From: Pseudovirgaria hyperparasitica
Lineage: Eukaryota > Ascomycota > Dothideomycetes > Acrospermales > Acrospermaceae
Reading direction: 5' to 3'
NCBI RefSeq assembly: GCF_010093815.1
Contig: NW_022985580.1
Coordinates: 58,385-122,384, forward strand
Length of the DNA: 64,000 bases
Shown: in pieces, positions 23,691-36,012 of the stretch
Position numbering within the stretch: position 1 is the first letter of the stretch
Layout of the letters: the number at the start of each line of letters is the position of its first letter
Notes under the pieces: generated by a model
The model's database searches: none
What the model was told of the DNA's origin: nothing
The model's input: only the letters and a program-made list of their open reading frames with translations
Made by a program: the position numbers and the translations under genes

Positions 23691-26040
23691 ATACCTACGC
23701 CTATTATATAGTATATATGTCTCGTCTCTCTATTACCCTAGTAATATATACTATTCTCTATTCCGTCTATCTATAGCTACGTCCGGCCAGCCGCGAATAA
23801 ATAGCCGAGTAGAAGCGAGTCTCGACCTACTTTATATATTTAGAGCGTCCGATAGGTAGAAACTTCGGGTATATATAGAAGAGTTAATTTAGGAGGAATT
23901 TACTAGCCTATTACTAAACCTACGTAGTAAGGAAGTAAAGGACTACCATATAAAACGAGAGCGTTACCTATAGACAGTCGCGGATAAATATATATTAATT
24001 AACGGTAGTTATACTATTTCACGGGTAGATACTATATATTAACTTAATACTATATTCTTGGTATTTACGCGTAACTAGCGGCGGTTAGCTAAATACCATC
24101 GTATACGTTAAAACGATACCCCGGGCTAGACGAGCCGTCGTAATATTATATATACCCTACGAACCCACCTAATATATCTAGCTAACCTAGTTATTCGACC
24201 GTTAGACTACTAGTATCTATATCTCCTAAGGTAGCCGTGCCGCCGTGTTATATACGTATGCCTATAGTCCTTATCCGCGATCGTACTCGGGTTACCCTAG
24301 TACTAATAATAGCTATATAGAATGGCACGACGCCGTTAAATATTAAGGGTGTAAAAATACGCGATATAGTAGGTCTTAGTATAAATAAACTATTAGAATT
24401 TATTAGCTCGTCTATAGATATACTAGGGGACGTAGGCGGTTATAGGTATGGTCGCGTCTACCTAGAGTACCCGATTCTACCGAGTGAGTCGAGTAATATA
24501 ATCCTTCGTAAGGATAGTTTAGACTAGGTATTATAGTAGGCTATTAAATAGGCACTAGGCTTAGGACTAGATCGGGTGGTTTTCCGCGTGGATAATATAA
24601 ACGGTATATTTAGAAGCCTACTATAACGTGTTAACTATAATCCAACCATATAGAAACGTCGCGCTATAAGTATAGTAGCGGGATTTATTCGTCTAGCACG
24701 CGTAGATAAGCTCGAGATATATATACGCCGATAGATATCGGCATATATTAACATATTATGACTACTAAGCAGTATATACCGATATATACTAGTATATCCG
24801 GTATATACTAGTATAATACCGTCGCTCTTCCGTGGACATAACACTATTCATATATCTTAGGTTTTCGGTTATCGGTTACGTATAGTATTATATACATAGC
24901 GGATACCTTACTAGATTTAGGTCTTTCGTCGATAGTATATAGGTACGCCCTAGTCTACTTAATATAGGCGTAGTCGACGCTTCACCTACTTAAACGATAG
25001 ACGTTAATAATAACGCGACTAGTATATTTACCTATTATATTATTAGCCAGCTAACGTTATATTAGGAGAGTTAAGCGCCGCTATCCCGCCTACTCTACCC
25101 GTTAATATTAACATGCTAGCGATTATAATCTAATCGCCTTACGAATTAATATATAATACTAGTACACTTGAGAGTTCGAGCGAACGTATAAAAGTCTAAT
25201 ATTATATACTATTTAGGGCCGGGGAGGAAGCGCCTACTAGCGTAGTAGTTATTAAGGCGATGGTGGAAGTCTATATATAACTAGATATACTAAGTCCGCC
25301 TCCTTCTTATGTAGTCCTATCGCTAGATAATATTACCGGTTTCGACATTATAGGAGAGGAGTTTATAGATACGAACCTATGAATATTAGTATAATATCGG
25401 CTCGATAGTACGTATTATAGTATAAGGCAAGTTATATTTAAGCGGTAGTTAGATATATACGCTAGTATACTAACGGATATATAGTGTCTCTACTATAAAT
25501 AGAATAGGCAAGGCATGGCTAGTAATATCTTACTACCTAGAAGAGATAGTTACCGTAGAATTTAGAAGATAGGCTCGGCGTCTATGGCGTTAGTGTGTCG
25601 GACGGTTAAACTTTTATATAATACTATTTACTTATACCTATATTTACCTAAGCCCCGATTCGATAGCCTTCTATAACATACTATATACTCGGTCGGCGAG
25701 CTACTAGACTTATATAATAGTAGTATACTACCCCACTTTATATACTACTTAAGCTACTATTACTTTAGCCTACGTTAATCTTAGCTTCCTTTGGTCGTCC
25801 CTATATTATAAAAGAAAACTTCTATAAACCTTTCCTCTACTTATCTTGGTTTTTAAACCTAAATCTTACCTTCTATACTTTATTCCGTGTTAATTACGAC
25901 TATATACGAACGCTACGTCGAACTCGACTCTATTAACCCTTAAGGTCTATTCTATATAACAGTTAACGAGGTTATATTTATAGTTTATAATATGGATCAA
26001 GAACTCGTTACATTCGGCGATGTTTAGGACTAGTCTACGC

Positions 26041-26380
26041 TCGATGTAATTAAGCCTTACGTTCAAGCCGAGTCTCACGTTTAAGTCGAGCCTTACGTTT
26101 AAGTCGAGCCTTATACTTAAGTCGAGCCTTATGTTTAAGCCGAGCCTTACGTTTAAGTCGAGCCTTATACTTAAGCTAATCCTTACGTTTAAGCTAAGTC
26201 TCACGCTTAAGCCGATCCTTACGTTTAAGCTAAGCCTTACGTTTAAGCCGATCCTTACGTTTAAGTCAAGCCTTACGTTTAAGCCGATCCTTACGTTTAA
26301 GCCGATCCTTATATTTAAGCCGAGCCTTACGTTCAAGCCGAGCCTTATATTTAAGCCGAGTCTTACGCTTAAGTCGAAGC
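26041..26380 (+). repeat. 18-bp coding minisatellite (6-residue repeat)
   Basis: About 18 units of 18 bp (consensus near cttacgtttaagccgagc) lie in phase with the helicase gene frame, where they read as variants of YVQAEP/HVQAEL with Gln codons turned to TAA/TAG. The unit length keeps the frame. The minus and other plus frames are also open here, which is a by-product of the repeat. Confidence 0.9.
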
Positions 26381-29300
26381 TTACGATACGACTACCGTCT
26401 CGACCGATAATAAACCACTTGTCTTTAGTATACTTACCGGTAACTACTATCCTAACGACGAGTATGAACTTAAGAAGATCTAAAGTAGTAAGACTCCCGT
26501 TCCTACTTACGCCACCTATTAGATCTCTCTTATATAGGGCGATCTATAGTTAACCTTTAGGAATGTCTATGGTATTAGTAGAGAAATAGATGGACTTAAG
26601 TAGAAACAAGCGAAAACTCAAGCCGAGCTTAAGCTAGTAGTATTTAAGGCTTATAGTAAAGGTTACGGCTTCGAAGAGTCGATTAGTTATATATATAGAT
26701 TCCTTAAATTCCCTAAGTACCGCTCTTAGATTAAGTTACGTACTCGCTTCCGATAGATTAATAAAGGGAAATCGGTATCCTTAATAAGCTTACTCCGCTT
26801 TAATCGTACTAACATCCTTCTATTATCCGACTACCCTATAGTATAGATCTTCAAGGTTAAGTAAGTAGGCGACTTTATCGAGTATTTTTCTAAACTTCCT
26901 AATCTTATTATAAGCGAAGCGGATAAAGCCAATATACTATATATTAACACCGGCCTCTACGAAGACCCTCGCGACTTTTAGATTATCGAACTTATAGCTA
27001 GCGAGCTTCTTAGTATAGGTTTTATTATCCCGTTATATATTAGACCCGATATAATATATAAACGAGTAAAGTAATTCTTCGAAGATCTAGGTGCTTATAC
27101 TATAGTTCGTATCTTACTACCGCTACGTGACCCTATGGATCTTACCGGCTTTAATAATAAGCTTAAACTAGAGAGCGATCCGATTAATTTATAGTATATA
27201 GAAGTTACTACTCCCTATATATAATACGGCATAATAAGTAGGCCGGACACTTGGCCCTAGATCTCTATTCCCTACCGCGAGTCATTCGATAAGAAATTCG
27301 ACTATCTAATATATATTACTATAAGTACCTTATAAGACGAATAGACCGATCTTCTATTATCCTAATTCTAAGACGTTACGGTTAGATATATCTAGCTCTT
27401 AGGTGTTACTCGGGCGCTCTTAGCCATCGTCTATCCTATTAATATAAAAGGATTCCATCGTATGGAACTAGGTAGTTATAGGTACCTTAAAGTGGATTTA
27501 AAGGATTATAATAACGACGTGTACCGCTTTAAAGTCCTTCGATTTCGCCTAGGCGTCCTTCTATTCGAATGCCTTACTCTAAAAGTCTTTAATAAGGTTA
27601 GGCGTCCTCCTAAAGCACCTAAGGTACCGATTATATTAATAGATGCGGTTACTAATATAACTCGAGCTCGTCCTAAATATTTTATTCGGACTAGCAACAC
27701 TAGTTTAAGTATAATTAGGTTATCTCTTACCACGCTTATAGGGTTCACGGACGTTCCGGCTTTAGTTAGCGTATAAACCTATAATAAGCTTACTAAGTAA
27801 CGCATTAATACGTGCTAGAAACTAATCTACTACGCCGTATAAGCTTCTAGAGACGGCGGCGTAGACGACCACGCTACTTAGGATGCGTTTAATACGATAG
27901 TCCTTAATGTTATTATGGACTCGGTATCTATATCTCTAATATATAGGTTCTCTAACCCTAACGACGAGATTCTAGATTATAGTACGGAGCCTTAGAATAC
28001 CCTCGTTACTCTTTCTAAATTATCTATATCCCTAGATAATAATAAGGATATAAATATAGAACATAGTCACGATATTATTAGCGACGAAGGTTCTATTACT
28101 AGCCCCGTTACCGATATATACATACTCCTAATATCGTCTAAAGTCTACTCTAGTATCCTATCCCCTTTACTACCCTCCGTATAGAATCTAATACTTAGTA
28201 ATAACTACCTAAATCTTTAACCTATCGACTATAACCGCTACGTTAAAGATTATAAAAGATTCTACGATCTCTAGAATATTATACGTTTAGAACTATCTCC
28301 CTAATAATAGTATACCTATATATAGGCAACGGACGCACTTAGGGCTTAGTTTCTACTTCACGGCTATGGAGGAGCTAGGAAGAGCCATTTATAGCTTCAT
28401 CTACTACTAGCTACACTTCTAATTAACGAAATAAACGGTGCTCCTATTATCGCTTATACTACTAAGGTAGTTATTCTATCTAGCGATGTAATAGCGCACC
28501 TCCCTACGCTAGATTCCACCTAAACATATAGAATATATATATATATTATTATCGGCCTAACTAACGAAACCTACGACGACGCTATAAGAAAAGCATATGA
28601 ATATACGAGTAATATATTTACTCGCTATAAGTCTCTAAAGATACCGGTCGTTCTTCGAAGATACCCTAAAGCCGTTAATCGAGAGGTTTTCTTTACTATA
28701 GCTAGACTATCTTATTACGGCGACCCTCTTATCGGGCTAACCTAGAATAATATAATAGACGGTACTATCCTCACGTAAGTCTAGACCGACTATAGTAAAC
28801 GACCATTAGAATATAGTACGGATCCCCGTGCTCGTCTATAGGAACTATATACTAGTTATATTATACTCGAGGTTATCGGACTCGTTAAATCTCGATACTA
28901 ATACGAATAGATCCCTAAGAATTTCGAGAAAGAAACGGCTCGGCCATTACGCGCTATCTATAAACGTTACGCTTATAATAAGGACATGTCTAAGGAGAAG
29001 TATAATAGGATGAACGAGCTATACCTCGCTACCTAGGACCTAGTTACTATCCACGCCTAGATTCATGTAGGGACCCCATATATTATAAATATCGCCAAGG
29101 TAGCCCGTAATATATATCCGATTTTAGTCGTGATAGAAGAGGCTACGTGTATCCTTAAAAGTAATATACTTAGGATTATTATTAATTACACTACTATAGA
29201 ATAGTAACCGACATTTATTTACGTCGGCAACCTACGCTAGCTCGACACCTACTAGCGTAATAGTACTAATATATAGGCCGCGAACTAGAGGATCTCCTTC

Positions 29301-30284
29301 ATAAAGCGCTAGATATAATATAGTTTCCCGACCACTTGCCTTACCGAGTTAGAACGCTTAGTTCCTAGGATAATAAACGTTATATTGCTAATTACTTACT
29401 CGGGCGAGCTAACGACCTTACCCTATATAATAAATGATATCGATATACTACTCGCAGAGACCGTTCGATAAATATTTAGAATCCGTAGCCATTAATATAT
29501 CGTATATACTAACGTTAATAGGGATCACGCGTACACGGTAAATAACTTAATATATAACATAGACTTATTGCGTTTTACTTAGTAGATTATTACCGAGCTC
29601 TTCCGTTATAGCGTCGTACTCGATCACGTGCTCTATATTTCTATATACGCCGCCTAACGTGATCTGTTTAAAGGGATAGTTAGGAACTCGCTTCTAACTA
29701 TACTTACCGTAGCGGATAAAGCTCGATTTAATATTCTACCTAAGCCGGTATAGAAGCTTATCTAATGGCGTTTATAGGACGGTTCTTAGGGTTATAATAA
29801 TAATATAGTCCTTATCGACCTAGTCTAAACTAATCGCTTCGGCTTCCTCTTGGAAGTAAACCGTAACGTCGTTACTATTACGCGCGCTAAATAGATAATA
29901 GTTATTATCGCTAACTTCGTATCTCTTAAGAGGTAGAAAGTCCTAGACGGCGTACTCGGCGAGATATAGAATAAGTACTCTAAGATTTATACGATATACA
30001 CGTGCACGACCCCCGACCTAGATGGCCTCCCTCTACTCTCTAACATGTCTAATCCCTAATACGGTCGCCCTATACTTAGTATTAGAGAGAGGGGAGAACG
30101 AAGCGATTAATAAACTACCGATAGTGCTAAGCCCCGTAAGCCGCTAGTCTACCGTAAATATAATATTGAAGGATATAAGTCTATTAAGTATCTAAGAGGG
30201 TCGACGCTTATATATAATAACTATTAGGACATCGGCCATAAAGCTAATATTTACCCTAAACCTAAGACGCTTATGGGTACGTTT

Positions 30285-30326
30285 TACTATAATTATAGGA
30301 CTACCGGTTATACTTGGCGTTATTAT
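30285..30326 (+). other. CCHC zinc knuckle with all four ligands mutated to Tyr
   Basis: Codons at 30285, 30294, 30309 and 30324 are Tyr, spaced exactly as C-x2-C-x4-H-x4-C, with Gly and aromatic residues where CCHC knuckles have them. TGY to TAY and CAY to TAY are both RIP-type changes. The site can no longer bind zinc. Confidence 0.8.
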
Positions 30327-30375
30327 CCTAGCTATACTAAATTACCAGCATGTATAAATGGTAATAATCTAGTTA

Positions 30376-30465
30376 ATGCTACTAGAGCTAATGCTACTAG
30401 AGCTAATGCTACTAGAACTAATACTACTAGAACTAATACTACTAGAGCTAATACTACTAACGAAG
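30376..30465 (+). repeat. 15-bp tandem repeat encoding NATRA/NTTRA units
   Basis: About six units of 15 bp (ctaatgctactagag and variants) lie in frame after the zinc knuckle and read as Asn-Ala-Thr-Arg-Ala and Asn-Thr-Thr-Arg-Thr. Confidence 0.9.
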
Positions 30466-30600
30466 TAACTACTAGCGGCTAGGATAATAGAGACTACAAG
30501 GATACCGACTAAGACGGCGGTTTTACGATATATAAAGATATAGAAGTTAATTAGTAATAGTATACGATTAGACTCACGTGTTAGGGCTACTTAGTCACGG

Positions 30601-33547
30601 CTTCTTAGTAAGTATACCTCTATATCTATTTTAGATATAGTCATGATATCCTACTAGATAGATAGTTTAGCTCTATTAAAGACCTATTAAGGGTATTTCC
30701 ATCACGTCTACTCTAGTATAGACGCGCTATTAGATAATACGGCGCCACTAGACACGTTAACTAGTACCTACCGATTAAGAAATAAATACGATTCTATATC
30801 TACCGCGAGCCCCGGCCTAATAACGTAGGCTTCCTTTAGTTATCCCCTTTATACTTTTAAAACTACTTCTAGCCTTTATATTAGGAGATATTACTATCTA
30901 AAGAGAAAATATAAAAAAACATACGCCCTAATTAAAGCCTCCACCTTTAGACTTTAACCATAATATATACGGGATATAGTAAACCTAAATATCGCGTACT
31001 TTAAAAGCATGGAAGGATACGACACTCGAATATAACGAAATATAGGCTTATAATACTCGGAGAGTACCTAGGGATAAGTATATGAATATAAAATGGGATA
31101 AGACTAACGCGGCACCTCGTACATGCGTGGCCATATACCGTCCTAGACGTAGCCGCCTACGATATAACATTACGAGATAAGAATCATGGCTATCTAATTC
31201 TATTAAGGGTATTAGACGATATAAAGTAAATAACTATACGCCCGACCACGCTACGCTAAGTTACGTACGTGTTATAAACGCGTGTTTAAGGAATAATAAG
31301 GATATAAACGAGGTTCACCTAGTAGGTGCCTCGTTATTCTAGCTTCTACCTCTATCGTCCGATCTATACCTCCGTCTTCCTTACGTCTACGATATACTAC
31401 GCGTATACTATATAATTAGTCCGTAAATTATAAATACTATATTAACTACGCACGTTAACTATATACGATTAATATATCGAATCCGATTCTATAATAAAGT
31501 AACCGTCCAAATATAGTAATTACTATAGTACTACTTCGTATCTTAAGCCTAGATATATAAGTAAAGCGTGAAGCTATGGAGGCGCGTATAAGGTAGCTAT
31601 ATATAGAAGTATATACGGCTACTCCACTCGTAGACCATGGGCGTTAAACTAAGAACGAGCTCGGCGTAAAAAGAGTACATAAGATTATTAATAAGATAAT
31701 AGGTAAATTCCTAGTAGTATAGGAAAGAGTAGTAGAGTATATAGAGATGAAGGCGCTATACTATATCTACGACCAGGTACGCACTATAGTATAGAAAACC
31801 GTACATTATAGAAAAACTATCTCTAAGTATAAGAAGAGGCGCGTAATTATAGCCCTACATCCCACGACCTTATAATCCCCGCCTATTATAATCTTATAAC
31901 CTCCGCCTATCGCGACCTTATAACCCCCGCCTATTACGACCTTATAGCTCTTATATACCACGACCTCATAGCCTATACTCGCAGCAGTCCCATAGCCTAC
32001 TAACGTATATACTACGAGAAAAATCAAATTTATAATTAGGTTTAACGATAACATATTCCTTAAAATACTAGTACCTACGTCTAACTAGTAGAAAGACTAT
32101 AGCAATGCTTCGTGTATTAATTTAGTAGTATTTATATAGCGAATTAGGGTCTAATACGTAACGAAGACTAGGAGGGTACTTAACTAGAGCCGTGCTACCA
32201 TATATTCTATCGTGCTAGTAGTCGAGTATATAATAAGTAAAACGGAACTAGAGGTAGATATTAGATAGCTCCTATAGTTAGTAATCGAATATATCCTAGA
32301 ACATAGTAATAGTATAATACTCCTCGGCCTTAGATAGAATATAGATGGTATACCCGAAGTAAAACGAAATATAAACCAGCGACTAACATATAATAGTATA
32401 GACGGCTATATATAGGTTACGCTCGAATAAATCCGCCCCTCCGTCCCTAATACTATACTCGCTATAATTAGTATAATAATAGTAATAGAAAGCTACCGCC
32501 TATAACGGTAGAGATACCTACGGAGATAGTATTATAGGTAGTAGATAGCATCACCTAAACGACTTAACCCTTCCTCTAGCGATACTATATATACTACTAT
32601 CGGCACCCGGGAAGTCGCGAGACCGACCTATAAGCTCTAAAGATAGTAACTTCGAAAGTCTTAAAAGTACCTTAGATATAGAGGATATGGATGTCGCTTT
32701 TAAAGACTAATAGAATAATAAAAAGAGTGCTAGAGGTAGTAAGAGTAGCGTGCGTACTTGGCTAAGGCGATGCGATCCGACGTAAGACGGCTTCTATCTA
32801 CTATATATCGGTATATACCCGATTCTACTAGCTATACAACTATAGTGTACATGTTTAGTTAAGACGTTACAATACCGGTATAAGCCGGCGTCTACCTAGT
32901 TTACGTTAGGATACGCCCGGTCCTACTAGCTACATTATTACTACAACTATAATTGTATAAGATCCACTCTAATAATTAAATATTTACTTATATACTTCAC
33001 TTCCTCCGCACTTATCGAAATTATATTATAATTACTAAACGCGGTAACTTAACTCCTACCGCCTAAATCTAGTTTTTATATCTTATCGCCATTAACGCCG
33101 TCTTACTACCTATAGCCTAAGTTATATATAGGAATAGATAGGTATAACGAGAGTTACGACTATCCTAGTTTAACTACCGGCCATAGAATGGCTAACCGTA
33201 ACACGTATATACGACGTACAGAGGCCTTAAGTATTAGCGCCCTTCTACCTTATATCTAGTACCTCCGAGGCCTATATCTAATATCTAAAATAAGTTATAA
33301 TATATATAGGGCTACTATTATTAAGATAGTAAGTAAAGAAGTGGTAATAGAGCTTAAAACTAGTAGTATAGACACTACTATACTCTATAGAATAGTTAAG
33401 GAAACCGTTACTAGAGAATTTAATTGGCACATCGCGGCTATAAATAGTAAGTTAGTACCGACGGTTACGACCATAGATATAATAGAGGCTAAACTAGACA
33501 TAGATACTATAGGCATAGGTACGTAGATATAGTTACCGCTAGAATAT
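30601..33547 (+). pseudogene. Decayed plus-strand coding track between the two helicase genes
   Basis: Long plus-strand segments are open except for RIP-type stops (for example NAAPRTCVAIYRPRRSRLR near 31105-31160, and DLYLRLPYVYDILRVYY near 31360-31415). An imperfect repeat of about 27 bp at 31853-31960 reads RPYNPRLL. No domain is recognised. From about 33341 the frame runs straight into the 78-residue repeats, so at least the last part is the N-terminus of the SNF2-like gene. Confidence 0.5.
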
Positions 33548-35540
33548 AAGGAGAAAGATAATATAGAAGATACTAAAATGGAAGACGACGTAGCTAGTAT
33601 ACTTAGATACATATATATATACACGGTTCTAGATACTAACATTAGAGTAGTATCGAAGATACGTGCGGCTATAACCACCGACATAGATAATCTATCTATA
33701 AATGTTATCGTGTCTAGCGAAGCTCATCCACGCGTAAACATACTAGCTATAGAGATATAGTTATAGTTGCCGCCGGAATATACGGAGAAAGAGAACGTGG
33801 AAGATACTAAAATAGAAGATAACGCAGCTAGTATACTTAGATACATATATATATATATAGTCCTAGATGCTAATATTAGAGTAGTATCGAAGACAGGTAC
33901 GGCTATAACTACTAATATAGATAATCCACCCACGAATATCGTCGTGCCTAGCGAAGCTTATCTACGCGTAAATACACCAGCCATAGAGATATAGTTATAG
34001 TTACTACTAGAATATACGGAGAAAGAGAACGTGGAAGATACTAAAATGGAAGACGACGCAGCTAGTATACTTAGACATATATATATATATATATAGTCCT
34101 AGATACTAACATTAGAGTAGTATTAAAGATAGGTACGGCTATAANNNNNNNNNNNNNNNNNNNNNNNNNNNNNNNNNNNNNNNNNNNNNNNNNNNNNNNN
34201 NNNNNNNNNNNNNNNNNNNNNNNNNNNNNNNNNNNNNNNNNNNNNNNNNNNNNNNNNNNNNNNNNNNNNNNNNNNNNNNNNNNNNNNNNNNNNNNNNNNN
34301 NNNNNNNNNNNNNNNNNNNNNNNNNNNNNNNNNNNNNNNNNNNNNNNNNNNNNNNNNNNNNNNNNNNNNTACTTAGACATATATATATATATATATAGTC
34401 CTAGATACTAACATTAGAGTAGTATTAAAGATAGGTACGGCTATAACTACCGATATAGATAATCCATCTACGAATATCGTCGTGCCTAGCGAAGCTTATC
34501 CACGCGTAAACACACTAGCCATAGAGATATAGTTATAGTTACCGCCGGAACATACGGAGAAAGAGAACGTGGAAGATACTAAAATGGAAGACGACGTAGC
34601 TAGTATACTTAGATATATATATATATATATAGTTCTAGATGCTAATATTAGAGTAGTATCGAAGATAGGTACGGCTATAACTACTAATATAGATAATCTA
34701 TCTATGAATATCGTCGTGCCTAGCGAAGCTTATCTACGCGTAAACATACTAGCTATAGAGATATAGTTATAGTTACCACCGGAATATACGGAGAAAGAGA
34801 ATATAGAAGATACTAAAATGGAAGACGACGTAGCTAGTATACTTAGACACATATATATATATATGGTCCTAGATACTAACATTAGAGTAGTATCGAAGAC
34901 AGGTGCGGCTATAACCACCGATATAGATAATCCACCTACGAATATCGTCGTGTCTAGCGAAGCTTATCTACGCGTAAACATACTAGCTATAGAGATATAG
35001 TTATAGTTACCGCCGGAACATACGGAGAAAGAGAACGTGGAAGATACTAAAATGGAAGACGACGTAGCTAGTATACTTAGACACATATATATATACATAG
35101 TCCTAGATACTAACATTAGAGTAGTATCGAAGATAGGTGCGGCTATAACCACTAATATAGATAATCCACCTACGAATGTTATCGTGTCTAGCGAAGCTTA
35201 TCTACGCGTAAACATACTAGCTATAGAGATATAGTTATAGTTACTATTAGAATATACGGAGAAAGAGAACGTAGAAGATACTAAAATGGAAGACGACGTA
35301 GCTAGTATACTTAGATACATATATATATATATGGTCCTAGATGCTAATATTAGAGTAGTATCGAAGATAGATGCGCCTATAATTACCGATATAGATAATT
35401 CCCCTACGAATGCCGTCGTGCCTCTAGATACTAGCGAGACTTATCTACGGCTACTAGAAATAAAGAGGACACTCTCGAATAACATAGTAAACCTAGTCGA
35501 TTCTCCGAAACGCCTAAAACTAGAATATATTATACTACTA
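33548..35540 (+). repeat. 234-bp tandem repeats encoding a 78-residue unit
   Basis: Seven units are visible. Their MEDDVASIL-type segments start at 33578, 33812, 34046, 34584, 34818, 35052 and 35286. The spacing is exactly 234 bp except across the assembly gap, so the reading frame is preserved. Each unit reads as an acidic stretch (KENVEDTKMEDD), a helical VASILRHIYIYxVLD segment, NIRVVSK, and a Pro-rich linker. The first copy is the most diverged. The repeat belongs to the N-terminal half of the protein whose SNF2-like domain lies beyond LINE C. The many short ORFs on both strands here are shadows of the repeat. Confidence 0.92.
34145..34369. other. Assembly gap (225 N)
   Basis: The gap lies inside the 234-bp tandem array. 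The distance between flanking units (538 bp) is not a multiple of 234, so the gap size is nominal and the true repeat number is unknown. Confidence 0.99.
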
Positions 35541-35726
35541 GATATCGACCGGTAGACATGTAAAAACCAGGAACTATTCGGGTTAGTAGATAATTTATAT
35601 AGTAGATATATATCGGATAGTACATTAGCGAACGGCCTTAACTTTAAAATCCTTTCTATAGACGACGACTCTAACGGAGATAAAGCAAAGCTAGATATAG
35701 AGGACTTAATTCCGGTAGATAACGAT

Positions 35727-35743
35727 GTTAGTACGAAACTATA
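35727..35743. repeat. Left 17-bp target-site duplication of LINE C
   Basis: gttagtacgaaactata is identical to 41030-41046. Length and position fit target-primed reverse transcription. Confidence 0.95.
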
Positions 35744-35981
35744 ATAATAATAATAATAATATTATATAACTAGGTAGAGTAGTACTCTATAGGCCTATAC
35801 CTCCTCTAGTCTAAGCCACTATATAAGAAGAAACCCCATAGGGAAAAACTTCCTTATATCTATAACTACATCTCGTTAAACCTCTATTTTATCTTAAGTA
35901 TATAGCTATAGGGTACGCCTATTAGCCTATAGCCTATATTACTATTATTTTACCCTTAGGTAGCACGTGTAGGTGCGGAGG

Positions 35982-36012
35982 TTATTAGTTAAGGGCTGCC
36001 CTTAACTAATAA
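35982..36012. repeat. Palindrome copy 6, 3' end of LINE C ORF2
   Basis: 14-bp perfect arms with a ctg centre. On the minus strand the ORF2 frame runs into it (PRENPDY then TAG). Confidence 0.95.

Larger units (their letters stand above)
23691..30600 (+). pseudogene. Large protein with UPF1-like SF1 helicase domain and CCHC zinc knuckle
   Basis: A plus-strand frame of about 6.9 kb, open except for RIP-type stops, with possible small frame shifts near 24.3 kb. The N-terminal 700 codons match no family I know. A 6-residue tandem repeat follows (26041-26380). The helicase core has a P-loop LLHGYGGARKSH (about 28353-28388, with Arg where Gly is usual), Walker B-like VIEEAT (29131-29148), VGNLRxLDTY (about 29223-29252) resembling motif III VGDxxQL, and LTELERLVPRI resembling the QYRM-P region, with a late TITRAK motif around 29875-29892. 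These are superfamily 1, UPF1/DNA2-like hallmarks. Near the C-terminus (30285-30326) is a CCHC knuckle with every ligand changed to Tyr, then a short NATRA repeat. Helicase action on nucleic acid in transposition is inferred. Confidence 0.75.

Noticed and set aside
24635-24844. 69-residue minus-strand ORF
   Set aside because: It overlaps the plus-strand frame of the helicase gene and has no independent support.
26041-26380. CRISPR array
   Set aside because: Units are contiguous without unique spacers, lie in a eukaryotic coding frame and are not paired with cas genes.
25947-26553. Overlapping ORFs on both strands in the 18-bp array
   Set aside because: A short repeat divisible by three keeps several frames open. 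Only the plus frame that continues on both sides into the helicase gene is supported.
27462-27776. Independent 104-residue plus-strand gene
   Set aside because: It is the same frame as the large SF1 helicase gene between two RIP-type stops.
33341-35555. Many short ORFs on both strands in the 234-bp array
   Set aside because: They repeat every 234 bp in the same place in each unit. The plus-strand ones are pieces of one frame split by RIP-type stops, and the minus-strand ones are shadows.
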